A stretch of 49,777 nucleotides of DNA from Tetrahymena elliotti 4EA (GCA_000231825.2 JH720295.1:314721-364497), one strand, 5' to 3'. Numbered from the stretch's first letter, positions 25,669 through 37,229 are shown. Numbers and translations are program-made. The notes: generated by a model not told the origin, from the letters alone.

Positions 25669-27032
25669 TCAGAAATAATCTGAAAATAAAACTAATCTTT
25701 TTATATTATAAATTTTATTTAGGAATTTTTATTTGCTATCTGATGAATATTTCATTATTTAGAAACATCTATTTGGGTGATAATTATCAGCTTTAGGAAC
25801 GAAGTGAATACAATTAAGGGATTTTATTTATGAGAGAGCTTTAATAAATTTTAATGTCATTTCTTCATAGCTAAAAAGTATATTTACCTACAACTAGATT
25901 AGTTTAGTCATAGCTTTTATTACAGAACATAGCTCATTCTTAAATAAATTGCTTTCAAAGCTTTATGAATTTAAACTAATTGTTAGTTTTTTTAAACTTT
26001 TTAAAAGACTAAGATCTGTATTTAAAAGTTATAAATTTTAATGTGGTTCTAAAAAGCTATTAGATAAATCAATCTCAAGTATTTAGATAGATTCGTTATG
26101 AGTGATTAAACTCCCAAAAGGACCTATTTTATGAGAATATAAACTTCTCAAATAAAGGGTTAATAGCTTTAAAGAATTAACCTGATATAAACTTTATCCT
26201 ATACCTTAGAGATATTTTATTGAAATATCATAACATATGTCTAATTTAAAATATTTAAGATTCTAAAAGTCTCTCAAACTATTTGTTAGTTAATTTATTG
26301 CTTATTGGCTCATTTAAAAGCATTCTTAAAATTATAAAGCAAAATTTAGATTAATTATTCTTCTTCTAGCATTGTACATCCACCAAAATTTAATGAAAGA
26401 TCTCTTAAATTAGTTAATTTTCCAAGCGTTCCTGGAAAATCTTCGATCTTTTAAACAGAATTTAGTAATGTAAGCAAAGGTTTAGCTTTTTTAAATTTAA
26501 ATGAATTTCCAAGCATCTCATAATTTAATGCTAAGGTAACTGAGTTATTTAATTGCTCCATCCAAAATATAAATTTAATGTTTTTAAATGTTTTATTTAA
26601 GAAATAAAGTAGCATATTTATGTAATATGCTCATCATTTACTTATTTAACATAGGACAAATCTAATTATAAACTTTTTAAATTAAATTTATTCTGTAAAC
26701 AAAGGACTATTTCTAAAATAGATTCTTTTTTCAAATCCACCATTCTAAATTCCAATTTTAATTTAGTTAAATTATTTAATTACTAAACACACTATCTCAA
26801 ATATATCAATTCTTTTATTTTTGAATTCCAATTACAAGTCAATAAATAACTTTTTCAAATTTGAGAAGTCTTCAACTCTATTTAAAGAATCAGAAAAATC
26901 TTCTTATTCTGACTTAACTTTTCCTAATTTAAAAGTAAATTTATAGGCCTAAGATATTGATTCTTGGGGAATATTAGATATTTCTTCACTGTTTTAAATT
27001 TTTAAAGTAATTTTATTTTCTGTTTCATCCAT
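25669..27032 (-). pseudogene. LRR gene unit 1, frameshifted
   Basis: It aligns along its length with the intact units: start MDETENKITLKI, the N-terminal landmark NRVEDFSNLKKLFID, the DEHITQICYF block, the GPFGSLITHN block and the C-terminal KRLVLFSDYF. The span is 1364 nt, not a multiple of three. One extra base relative to unit 2 lies near 26830-26840 (ACTTGTAATTGG against ACTGCAATTGG). About 50 bases are missing near 26290-26340 where sister genes encode LLLEYLYLDFSQ; after this the frame meets TGA. No splice pattern explains both changes, so a decayed gene is the simplest reading. Sequencing error could account for the first change but not the deletion. Confidence 0.75.
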
Positions 27033-27338
27033 TTTTATCTATTTTACTATTTTGTATTTTATTGAACCAATTAATTTATTCATAATTTATAATAAAAATA
27101 CTCAGTAAATAAGGATATATTGATGATACAATTTATTAAAGTTTTAATATGCCTTCCAAAATACCTCATAAAAAATTAAAAACTAACTCAAATAATTTTA
27201 GAATCAAAAAATTAAAATAATTTTGATAAAACCTCTAAAATTCAAAATATTTTTCAATTTGTGACTTGCAAATAAACGAGGTTTTACAGTAAATAAATAA
27301 ATTAAAAAAGTACTGTAATAATGCTAACTATTTTATTG

Positions 27339-28691
27339 TCAGAAATAATCTGAAAAATGAACTATTCTCTTTATTTTATAAATTTTGTTCATAAATTTAT
27401 TTTAGTTATTTTCAGTATGGAAGCTAACATAATTCAGAGATTTTAATTATGAGAAAGCTTAAATAAATTTCAACTTTGTTTCATCTTTACAATAATAAAT
27501 TTTTACTTGGATTTTAATCAATTTAGTAAACCCTTTGATTACTTGACATAGATCATCTTTAAACAGTTTAGGTATGTAATATATATAGTTCAAACGGATT
27601 GTTAGCTAATTTAAATTTTATAAAAAGCAAAGATCACGATTAAAAAGTTACAAACTTTCCTTTGATAGATTCGAGCAATAAGCTAAATCTATATCAAGTA
27701 TCTAGATACATTGATTATGAGTTATTAAACTACCAAAAGGACCTATTTCAAGTTTGCAAAATGAAGCGAAAATAAGGTTAATTTGATTTAAAGAAGTAAG
27801 TTGGTATAAGCTTTAACCTAAGCTTTGAAGATTTTTAATTGATTCAATACCATTTAAGTCTAAGTAAAAGTATTTAAGATTCAATAAATTTTTCAAACTT
27901 TTTAACAATTCATTTACTGCTTCTTGATTCATTTAGGAATTTTCATGAAAATCTAAATAAAGATACTCTAGTAATAAAATGTTTGAAACACTTTTATTTA
28001 TTTAGACCAATTATTATTCTTCAAATATGAGATATCTATCTAAGGTTAAACTTAGAAATCTTAAATTTGTTAATTTTGCAAGAGTTTATGGAAATTCTTT
28101 AATCCTATCAATATTTCTTAATCTCTGGAAAGAAAGGTTTAATTTTTATAAATTTAAATGGCTTAGCAAACATCTCCAAATTTAAGATAAAGATAACTCA
28201 AAAATTGAATAATGAGATCCAAATTGTAAATCTAAACTATTCAGAACTTTTATTTTAGAAATACCCTAGCATATTTATGTAATATGCTCATCATTTAATT
28301 ATTTAAAACCGTAAAAATTTAATGCTAAACTTTTTAAATGAAATTTATTCTGCAAACAAAGAACTATTTCTAAAATAGATTCTTTTGTCAAAAACTATGA
28401 GTGGCTAAACCTCAATTTTAATTTCATTAAATTATTTAATTGCTAAACAAACTATTTCAAATTTATCAATTCTTTAAGTTTTGAATTCCAATTGCAGTCA
28501 ATAAATAATTTTTTCAAATTTGAGAAGTCTTCAACTCTATTTAAACAATGAGAAAAGTCTAGTTTTTCTTACTAAAATTTTCTTAATGAAAAAGTAAATT
28601 TTTAAGCCTAAGATATTTACTCTTTAGGAATATTAGATATTTCTTCACAACTTTAAATTTTTAAAGCAATTTTATTTTCTTTTGAATCCAT
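27339..28691 (-). CDS. leucine-rich-repeat protein, unit 2
   Basis: An intronless frame of 450 aa (MDSKENKIALKIQSCEEIS...). I checked every codon and the only TGA is the terminal one, after KRIVHFSDYF. Residues 1-60 are a non-LRR head; from about residue 60 to the end there are repeated L-x-x-L-x-L-x-L segments, such as NLKKLFID, NLQKLNLSF, NLRFLSLTL, LLEYLYLDF and NLKYFYLDL. The spacing is irregular, closer to the RNI/long-LRR type than to plant 24-residue repeats. There is no signal peptide, membrane segment or kinase domain, so the protein is probably an intracellular interaction scaffold. It has long matching upstream flanks with unit 3. Confidence 0.83.
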
Positions 28692-28750
28692 TTTTTTATT
28701 TAGTTTTATCTATTAACTAATTTCATCACTCAATAAAATATAATTAAAAA

Positions 28751-28880
28751 AACATCCCATAAAAGAAAAGAAGAGCTGATAGAATTAATTAAAATTGGTT
28801 TGATACCCAAAATATCAATTTCATAATTTAAAATCAAATAAATTAAATTAAATTTAAATTTTTTTAATTTACGATATTAA
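28751..28880 (-). repeat. conserved 5' flank of LRR units (copy upstream of unit 2)
   Basis: This block begins ACATCCCATAAAAGAAAAGA and is nearly identical over about 120 bp to 30439-30575 upstream of unit 3. More diverged versions occur 5' of units 7, 9, 10 and 11. It lies just upstream (minus sense) of the ATG and probably contains the promoter that travels with each unit. Confidence 0.65.
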
Positions 28881-29037
28881 AAAGGGGAAAAAAAAAAATT
28901 TATTAACTTTTCCTTAGTCAAACCCAAAAAAATTGGTTTAAAAAAGTAATTATTTTGTAAAAAAGAACTACATAAAATAATACTGACTCATTTAAGTATA
29001 AAATGAAGAAAAAAAATATATTTAATTAATTTAATTG

Positions 29038-30387
29038 TCAGAAATAATTTGAAAATTCAACTAATCTTTTTATTTTATAAATTTTGTTGAGGAATTTTTA
29101 TTCGGAAAGTTCATGAGAAAAGCCAACATAATTCAGGGATTTTAATTATGAGAAAGTTTAAATAAATTACAACTTGATTTCATCTTTACATTCATAAATT
29201 TCTACTTAGATTTTGAATAATTTAGGTGGATAATTTATTACTTGACACAGATCATCTATAAACAGTTTAGGATTAGAATTGTTATAGTTAAAACGTATTG
29301 TTAGCTAATTTAAATTTTATAAAAAGCTAAGATCTCTATTAAAATTTTACAAACTTTGATATAATAGATTAAAACAATAAGTTAAATCTATACTAAGTAC
29401 CTAGATACATTGGTTATGAGTTATTAAACTTCCAAAAGGACCTATTTCAAGTTAGCCTAATGAAGCCAAATCAAGGTGAATTTCATTTAAAGAATTAAGT
29501 TGGTATAAGCTTTAACCTAAACTTTGAAGGTCTTTAATTGATTAAATATAACTTAAGTCTAAGTAAAAGTATTTAAGATTCTAAAAATTTTCCAAACTAT
29601 TTGATAATTCATTTACTGCTTCTTGAGTCATTTTGTTACATTGACTAAAATCTAAATAAAGGTACTCTAGTTATAAAGTGTTTGAAATACTTTTATTAAT
29701 TAAGATCAATTATTTTTCTTCTAATAATTGATATCCACCTAATCTTAAGCTTAGATTTCTTAAATTAGTTAATTTTGCAAGAACTTATGGAAAATCTTCA
29801 ATCCTCTAAATATTTTTTAAAAAATGAAAAGAAAGATTTAATTTTTACAAATTTAAATGGCTTAGCAAGCATCTCGAAATTTAAGATAAAGGTAACTGAG
29901 TTATTTAATCATTCCATCCAAATTATAAGCTTAAACTTTTCAGATCTTTTATTTAAGAAATAAAGTAGCATATTTATATAATATGCTCATCATTTAATTC
30001 TTTAACATAATATAAATTTAATGCTAAACTTTTTAAATGAAATTTATTATGCAAACATTGGACTATTTCTAAAATATATTCTTTTGTCAAAAAATGTTAG
30101 TGTCTAAACTCCAATTTTAATTTTGTTAAATTAATTAATTGCTAAGCAAACTATTTCAAATTTATTAATTCTTTAATTTGAGAATTCAAAAAGTTGCTGT
30201 CAATAATTAATTTTTTCAAATTTGAGAAGTCTTCAACTCTATTTAAAGAATCAGAAAAATCTTCTGACTCAAATTTTCCTAATTAAAAAGTAAATTTATA
30301 AGCTTAAAATACTTTTTCTTTAGGGATATTAGATATTTCTTCACAACTTTAAATTTTTAAAGCAATTTTATTTTCTTTCAAGTCCAT
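29038..30387 (-). CDS. leucine-rich-repeat protein, unit 3
   Basis: An intronless frame of 449 aa, checked codon by codon with no internal TGA. It starts MDLKENKIALKIQSCEEIS and ends KRLVEFSNYF. It is the closest sister of unit 2: the same 5' flank, head region and LRR order, including SLGQSLYQLNSLNEIHLDLA and LEIGPFGSLITHNQCIQ. Differences are concentrated in exposed positions of the repeats and in a short variable stretch around residues 70-80, where unit 3 has SNFLNSQ. Its upstream neighbour is not another LRR gene but the Q/N-rich gene and hAT relic block. The function is unknown beyond probable protein binding. Confidence 0.83.
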
Positions 30388-30438
30388 TTTTATTTTTATT
30401 CAGTTGAATCAATTAATTAATTTTTTCATTCAATAAAG

Positions 30439-30575
30439 GATAATTAAAAATATCCCATAAAAGAAAAGAAGAGCTGATAGAATTAATTAAAAATTTGTTT
30501 GGTATCCCAAAATATCAATTTAATAATTTAAAATCAAATAAATTAAATTTAAATTTATACAAATTTAAAATATTA
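30439..30575 (-). repeat. conserved 5' flank of LRR units (copy upstream of unit 3)
   Basis: It matches 28751-28880 with only scattered differences, including CCCATAAAAGAAAAGAA and GAGCTGATAGAATTAATTA. The near identity of these non-coding flanks dates the unit 2/3 duplication as recent relative to the other units. Confidence 0.65.
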
Positions 30576-31234
30576 AAAAAGATTTTAAATTCTAGTCATG
30601 AAGTATTTATTTATTGCTCTTTTTCAATTCGATTGAATTTTTTATTACAATTAGAGTACTCTCTTTACTGAATAGCTTCATACTTTTTATTAATTCTCAA
30701 TACAAAATTCTTCAAAAATTCTTAATTTGATGAAATTCTTTAATGCTTACTCTAAATTGTCAGAACCAAAAAGTATTGCATATCAGCTAATTGATGCAAA
30801 AATTTTTATATTCAATTAAAGTTTAATCTATTAAGGAAATACTTTAAATGAAAAAGATTATTTAAAAAACTTATTTTTTACCCCAGGTTTTTTTGATAAA
30901 TCAAATTCTGGATCTTTTTTTTAAAACTACAATTTATCTAATCTAAAATTTTAATTATCTAAAGAATAGATAAAAAATTTTGCCCCCATTAAATTATCGA
31001 GAAATTCTTTTATAAAGAAAAATATATTTAATTAACTGGGAAGAAATTTATAATCAAGAGACGAAAAAAAATTTTAGTTAGATAAAATTCATATTGTTCA
31101 GAAGATAATGAATAAATCTAAATTTAACTTCCTACAATCTAATTTTGTGAATTTAGAGTTAAACAAATAATATATAGTTGAATATATTATATTATACCAA
31201 TCCCTTCTTAAACTAGAAGAATAGGCTTAAGACG
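30576..31234. other. intergenic or decayed coding sequence upstream of the Q/N-rich gene
   Basis: No complete gene is supported. On the plus strand, code-6 frames read like coding sequence in pieces: about 30980-31110 gives a run with INWEEIYNQETKK, and about 31110-31256 gives MNKSKFNFLQSN ... KLEEQAQDDDEQ before a TGA. They lie in different frames and abut the gene that starts at 31235. They may be upstream exons, or parts of the same gene broken by frameshifts. Confidence 0.4.
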
Positions 31235-32029
31235 ATGACGAATAACTCTGACTATGACTACGAATTCCCCTTCCCACTATTAAATACGTCATTTGACTAT
31301 CTAATGAATAATCATATTAATGATTTTGATGACTTTGTTGAAATCTATCATCATGATTTTTCTTAATCCAATCACTCCTAATATCAGGAAAATAATCATC
31401 CAACCTTACAAGAATAAGCATCGAGCAACATTTAATAATCAAACTAATAATAATTTGATAATTATTCAGAACATTAACTACAGACTAAATACCATATGCA
31501 ATTGATCCCCTATCATCTTAATAATATTTCTAAATTGAATAACCCTTCATAATATTATTCCGATCGAATACAAAATGAAGAATTATATCTTTAAGAATTA
31601 CAAAATAATATTCTAGAATTATAATCTTTTATTTCTAATGATGTATCCCCAATGGCTTAATCTTATAGAAATAAAGCATATAACTATTAATTAGAATATA
31701 ATAACCTATCCCACTCATTAAAGAAAATTAAACATTTTTATTCCTCATTAATAACACCATTAATCAGTTTACCGAAAACTTATTAATATATAACAGCTTT
31801 GTAGTGTTAATTATAATCTTCTGATACTATTGAAAGACATTAATCATATATAATAATTGTTTTTAATGATACTATAAAATAATATCCTTAGATAATAACA
31901 AATTAAATAAAAAAATATCACTCATATTAGAACAAAATGATCATCCCAGAGGACATGAAGAAAAAATTCAAGAGGTCATTGAATTACAATAAATTATAAT
32001 ATTGTTTTATGATTGTATAAAAAATATGA
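31235..32029 (+). CDS. Q/N-rich hypothetical protein
   Basis: A plus-strand code-6 frame of 265 codons (264 aa), the only accepted protein gene on this strand. The N-terminal 100 residues are acidic and rich in Asn, Gln, Tyr and Asp (MTNNSDYDYEFPFPLL, then FDDFVEIYHHDFSQ). Residues about 110-135 (NEELYLQELQNNILELQSFI) look like a short amphipathic coiled coil. The C-terminal third is Lys/Tyr-rich (SLKKIKHFY, PEDMKKKFKRSL). TAA/TAG Gln codons are abundant and the C content is higher than in surrounding spacers. The first in-frame ATG after an upstream TGA at 31148 was chosen as the start. It converges on the hAT relic 90 bp downstream, so it may be cargo or a second ORF of that element. I do not recognise the family. 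Confidence 0.6.
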
Positions 32030-32118
32030 TTTCTTCAAAGTCTGTCAAAAATAATTCAATATCTTTTAAACTATTCCATTATTAATTTTCAATTTCATAC
32101 TCACAATATTTTTTCTAT

Positions 32119-33063
32119 TCATGTTATTTTAGTAAAAACTAACTGATTGGTGTTTTTATTGTAAATAAATCTAGATATCATAGCAAATAATGCACTTTAT
32201 CTATAATAGTTACTACATCTAATTTAAGTTTTTTTTATTAAAGATTTTTCTCTAGTTGTAGTTACTAAAATTATGCTTGATTTATTGATGAATATCTAAA
32301 AAGTTTGACAATATCTCTTACTTTATTGTTTAATTTTTAGAAGTATGGTATTTATTCTTTTGTATGTAATAAGAGAATTATGGAGTGTATGTGCAAAACA
32401 TGTTACATGTTTCCAATCTCCTAAATAGTCTTTCATGCGTTTTACAATATTTCGTGCTTTATCTGAAGTAGCTGTTTTAAATTTGATTTAGTCGTGATTA
32501 ATTTTAAACTATTATAATATTTCATTGATAAGATTTGATGTTTATTCTCCTGTGTGTTCATTAGATGCTTCTTTGGTTTATAAAATAGAATTTTATCTTT
32601 ATCAATCCAATTAATTATTATGCTTAAGTAAGATTAAAATGAAATATTTGATCAATAATCTAAGGTTATTTTGAGGGTCAGATAACTATTGAGCAAAAAA
32701 CTCTTTTGATGTATTTTAGAGACTAGGAATTAGTTTTTCGCTAAGATATTTTCTACTACTCATAGTATATCTAGGTTCTAAAGTTCTAATCAGATTTCTA
32801 AATCCTTCACCTTCTATGATTTGATATGGGCGAGTATCTGAGATGATAAATCTAGTAATAGAATTATTGATAACCTTAATCTTTTATTCACTGAGATTAG
32901 ATAATTTAAATCCATCGTTTAATTAAGTAGATTAAGATTTAGAATTGAGATGATTCATGTGCTTTGTATAGATATGACGAAGGAGTAATGAAGTGGATTT
33001 ACCTTTCTTATATTTAGATGGACATTTATTGTTTTTGTAAAGGTAACAGAAAAATAATCCCAT
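32119..33063 (-). pseudogene. hAT-family transposase relic with a BED-type finger
   Basis: The minus-strand frame reads as a hAT transposase. Near the start is a partial BED zinc finger (FFCYLYKNNKC, then TSLLLRHIYTKH), with IWDYF just upstream in another frame near 33045-33070, which suggests a frameshift in a T-run. The middle carries NEHTGEQTSNLINEIL, then TSDKARNIVKRMKDYLGDW, then CFAHTLHNSL, the usual hAT core order. Exactly one TGA (32602-32604) interrupts the 315-codon frame. The usual C-terminal dimerisation domain of these transposases (about 600 aa when complete) is missing. The element is therefore truncated and inactive. It sits inside the LRR array between units 3 and 4 and is convergent with the Q/N-rich gene. 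Confidence 0.75.
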
Positions 33064-33748
33064 ATTTAGGATTTTTTAGAGTTTGTACTTCTAATTTTTC
33101 TTAGATCATTATTTAGGTGTTTGTTTCTTTTATTATTTACAAAACAAAATAATCAATTTTCTTTTACAGAATTTAAAGCACAATAAATAGTTCGTTGGAC
33201 AAATTTTTCAAAGAGCAACATTTTTTAACAGATAATTGAAATTTGAATAATAAAAAATATTGATAAAGATAAAATCATTTTTTTTTGTAAGGTCAAATTT
33301 TTGGAAGTAAGTTAATTTTTATTAATACAGAATTTTAAAATTAATTGATATAAATTTTTCAAAAAATAATCACAGAAATATTAATATTTTCTTTAAAAAG
33401 AATTGGATATAAAAAATATTTTGAAATAAAGTGTCTTTTAAATAAAAAATATTTGAATATGCCATAAAGTATTTTGATATTATTTTAAATTTATCAATGT
33501 TTTTCACAAAATTAGAAAGAAGGATATAAATAGTTAGTTTAAGAAATTTACTAAAATAAAATGGAAATAAATCTTATAAGCTTAAAGCGTCGATGACTAA
33601 AGCTTAAATAGAAAGTAGGATTAAACATAGAGATCTAAATATATTTTTAAAGAACTTAATTTATTTTAATTTGACAAGTACTATATAAAACATAAAATAA
33701 TACTTACTATTTAAGAATAAAATGAAGAATAATAAATTAATTGAATTG
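33064..33748. other. spacer between the hAT relic and LRR unit 4
   Basis: No gene seen. It contains one copy of a 67-bp repeat at 33424-33490. Near 33670-33715 it has the ACATAAAACATAAAATAATA segment that marks the 3' flank of LRR units. Confidence 0.55.
33424..33490. repeat. 67-bp direct repeat, left copy
   Basis: It shares the landmark TGTCTTTTAAATAAAAAATA and then TTTGAAT-TGCC-TAAAGTATTT with 35424-35490 in the same orientation, with a handful of mismatches. The two copies are 2000 bp apart and bracket LRR unit 4 with its spacers. Confidence 0.6.
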
Positions 33749-35095
33749 TCAGAAATCATCTGAAAACAAAACTAATCTTTTTATTTTATAGATTTTATTA
33801 AGAAATTTTTATTTATTTTACGAAATGAGGCTAAAACTATTCAGGGATTTTAATTATGAGAGAGTTTAAATGAATTTCAACATTCCATCTTCTAAAAAAC
33901 TATTTACTTAGATTTTAATCAATTTAGTTTTAGCTTTTATTACTTGAGACAGCTCATCCATAAAAAATTTAGTTTATGAATTTAAATAAAAAAAACAAAT
34001 TGTTAGTTAACTTAAATTAGATAAAAAGCTTAGATCGCGTAGAAAAAGTTACAAATATAAATCTGATAGATTATAGCAATCATATAATTTTATTTCAAAT
34101 ATCTAAATACATTGATTATGAGATATTAAGCTTCCAAAAGGGCCAATTTCAAGTTAACATAATGAAGCCAAATTAAGGCACACTTTATTTAAAGAAATAA
34201 GTTGGAATAAGCTTTAACCTAAACTTCGAAGATCTCTAATTGATTCATTTTGACTTAAGTCTAAGTAAAAGCATTTAAGATTCTAAAAGTTTTTCAAACT
34301 ATTTGCTAATTCATTTACTGCTTCTTGAGTCATATTGAAACATTAACTAAATTCTAAATAAAGATATTCTAGTAATAAAGCGTTTGAAATACTTTTATTA
34401 ATTGAGATCAATTCCTTTTATTCTAATATGCTACAATCAAAAAAGGTTAAATTTAAATTTCTTAAATTAGTTAATTTTGCAAGAGTTTATGGAAAGCCTT
34501 CGAATCTCTAAATTTTTTTAAAATCATAAAATGAAAGGGTTAATTTTTATAAATTTAAATGATTAAGCAAACAGTTAGAAATTTAAGATAAAGATAAATC
34601 ACTTATTTCATCGTTTTATCCTAATTATAAACCTAAACTTTTCAGATCTTTTATTTAGGAAATAAAGTAGCATATTTATGTAATATGCTCATCATTTAGT
34701 TATTGAACCCTGTATAAATATAATCCTACATTTTTTAAATGAACTTTATTCTGTAAACAAAGGATTACTTCTAAAATTGATTCTTTTGTCAAAAACTTTG
34801 AGAGAACAAAATTAAATTTTAATTTTGTTAAATTATTTAATTGCTAAACGAACTCTTTCAAATTTATTAATTCTTTTATTTATGATTTCACGCTGCTGTA
34901 GTCAATATATAAATTTTTCAAATTTTTAAAGTCTTCAACTCTATTTAAAGCATCAGAAAAATCTCCTTATTCTGAATATACTTTTCCTAATGAAAAAGTT
35001 AATTTTTACGCCTAAAACATTTATTCTTGAGGAATCTTAAATATTTCTTTTAAATTTGTAATTTATAAAGCAATTTTATTTTCTGTTGAATCCAT
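33749..35095 (-). CDS. leucine-rich-repeat protein, unit 4
   Basis: 448 aa, intronless, with every codon checked. It starts MDSTENKIALQITNLKEIFK and ends KRLVLFSDDF. Compared with units 2 and 3 it has a more divergent head (IFKIPQEQMFQAQKLTFSLG) and a distinct variable stretch around residues 70-80 (SSVKSQIKE). The LRR blocks follow the same order: NLKNLYID, NLQKLTLSF, NLRNLNLTF, LLEYLYLEF, NLKCFYLDL, SLNKVCLNL. It stands alone between two copies of a 67-bp repeat and lacks the typical 5' LRR flank, which hints that it moved or was captured as a separate block. Confidence 0.83.
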
Positions 35096-36177
35096 ATTTA
35101 TTTTGTTTTTAGTTAATCAATTAATAAATTTTTTCATTCAAGTAAAAAAATAAATAAAAATTTATATATAGCTGTAATACCCAAAGGTACTGCTAAACCT
35201 GAGGCTGTTGTTACACTATATATAAAACAGTTTTAATTAAAGATTTTTTTGAATAAATGAAATTTAGATTTTTGAAAATTAAAAATTTTAAAGTATGTTA
35301 TTATATATTGTAGAGTAAAACAGTTAATATGTATATCTATTTCTGTTTGTTTTACTTGTCATACCTCCCTTATAGGAAAGATCATAAGATAATAAATTAG
35401 CATAAAAACCCCCTAATTCTACCAAATAAAATGTCTTTTAAATAAAAAATATTTGAAATTGCCTTAAAGTATTTAAATATGATTTTAAATTCAATTTTTT
35501 GGGGAAGTTTGAAAATAAAAGTTGTAAATTATCTTATTATTCAAATTATTTTAGTATTTTATTTGATAAATTTGTATTTTTGTTATTTAAATAACTAATC
35601 TAATAGTATTTTTCTAAAAAATTGTAAATTTTAGTAAAAGGAAAATTAACATATCCTAATTATTTTTCATGAAACTTTATCTATTTCTTTAGAAAAAAAA
35701 GAGATTTCAAAAAAGATTGATACAAATTAAATTCTAGCAAAACCACTTAAGTGATAGAAAGTTGAAACCAGAGATCATAAATAAATGTGTTTAATAAGCG
35801 AGTATTTCTCTGGCTACAAGGATCAATCACTAAATTGATTAGTTTTTTAAAACTGTAAACTCAAACTATGAAACAAAATTTATTTATTTAGGAAATTATG
35901 CTTAATGGTTGTACTTAATCATTTTTGTTAGTTTAGGAATAAAAATTTATCAAGAGTATTTGAGAATTGATTTTGATGACGAATATAAGCTGAGTTAAAA
36001 ATTTAACTTTAACCCTAAATATTCTTAGAGACAAAGGAGAGGGTTCATACATATTTTAATGAACTTAATTTGCTTTATTTTGATAAAGACGACATAAAAC
36101 ATAAAATAATACTTATAATTAATTCCTATTAAGAATAAAATTAAGAATAATTAAATTCATTTAATTATCAAAAGAAA
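35096..36177. other. spacer upstream of unit 4 and downstream of unit 5
   Basis: About 1.1 kb with no supported gene. It holds the right copy of the 67-bp repeat (35424-35490) and a possible hairpin with CCAGAGA/TCTCTGG arms (about 35770-35815). The stretch at 35170-35220 is richer in G+C than its surroundings and unlike any other spacer; I could not assign it. Confidence 0.5.
35424..35490. repeat. 67-bp direct repeat, right copy
   Basis: Partner of 33424-33490, with the same orientation and length. Sequence beyond the two copies does not match, so the boundaries are sharp. Confidence 0.6.
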
Positions 36178-37229
36178 TTCTTTGAAAACAAAACTAATCT
36201 TTTTATTTTACAAATTTTTCTTAAAAATTTATTGTTAAGGCCTTTAAAAATAGTACTGAAGCTGAAACTATTAAGTGTTTTTAATTATGAGAGAGTTTAA
36301 ATAAATTTCATATTTGTTTCTTCATCAAACAAATTTTTACTTAGATTTAAAACAAATTAGCTTAACCTTTTATTACTTAACACAGGTCCTCAAAAAACAG
36401 TTTAGGTATATAATCTAAATAGTTAAAACTAATTCTTAGCTAATTTAAATTTTATAAAAAATTTAGATCATGATTAAAAAGTTACAAATTTTCAAATGAT
36501 AGATTAGAGCAATTAGATCAATCAATATGAAGTACCTAAATAAATTAGTTAAAAGTTATTAAATTTGCAAAAGGACCTATTTCAAGTTAACATAAAATCA
36601 AATGAAAGTAAATTTTATTTAAAGAAGTAACCTGATATATGCTTTAACCTAAACTCTGAAGGTTTCTAATTAAAACATTAAAAGATAGATTTAATTTTTA
36701 TAAATTTAAATGGCTTTGCAAGCATCACGAAATTTAAGATAAAGATAACTGAGTTATTTCATCATTTCATCCAAAATGTAAATCTAAAGTTTTCAAATCT
36801 TTTATTTTAGAAATATTACAGCATATTTATGTGATATGCTCATCATTTAATTTATTTATATAATACAAATCTAAAGTTAAACTTATTATTTAAACAAAAA
36901 ATTATTTCTAAAATAGATTCTTCTGTCAAATCCTAGGATTTTCTAAAAATCAATTTTAATTTAGTTAAGTTATTTAATTGCAAAACAAACTATTTCAAAT
37001 TTGTCGATTTTTTTATTTTTGAATTCATATTGTAGTCAACACATAATTATTTCAAATTTTTGAAGTCTTCAAGTCTATTAAAAGAATCAGAAAAATCTGC
37101 TTATTCTGATTAAAATTTATCTAATTAAAAAGTAAATTTATAAGCCTAAGATATTTATTCTTAGGGAATGTTAAATATTTCTAGACAATTTTTAATTTAT
37201 AAAGCAATTTTATTTTCAGTCGAATCCAT
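36178..37229 (-). pseudogene. LRR gene unit 5, with deletions
   Basis: The start is MDSTENKIALQIKNC and the end KRLVLFSKNFF, but the unit is only 1052 nt (sister genes about 1350) and start and stop lie in different frames. Relative to unit 4, 14 bases are missing near 36880, which brings TGA codons into frame at 36840-36845. About 300 bases covering roughly four leucine-rich repeats are missing near 36670, where the text jumps from the block after SLGQSL directly to the block around the second repeat. The N-terminal 100 codons are still clean. Confidence 0.78.

Noticed and set aside
29775..29963. Plus-strand ORFs MQELMENLQSSKY at 29775-29963 and MQEFMENLQSSKY at 41363-41551
   Set aside because: They look like a conserved pair, but they are antisense shadows of LRR units 3 and 8, which have full-length minus-strand frames there; their similarity follows from the LRR homology.
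32602..32604. In-frame TGA in the hAT frame as a recoded amino acid
   Set aside because: No sign of a selenocysteine element, no family Cys or Sec expected at this site, and the element is already frameshifted and truncated; a nonsense mutation is simpler.
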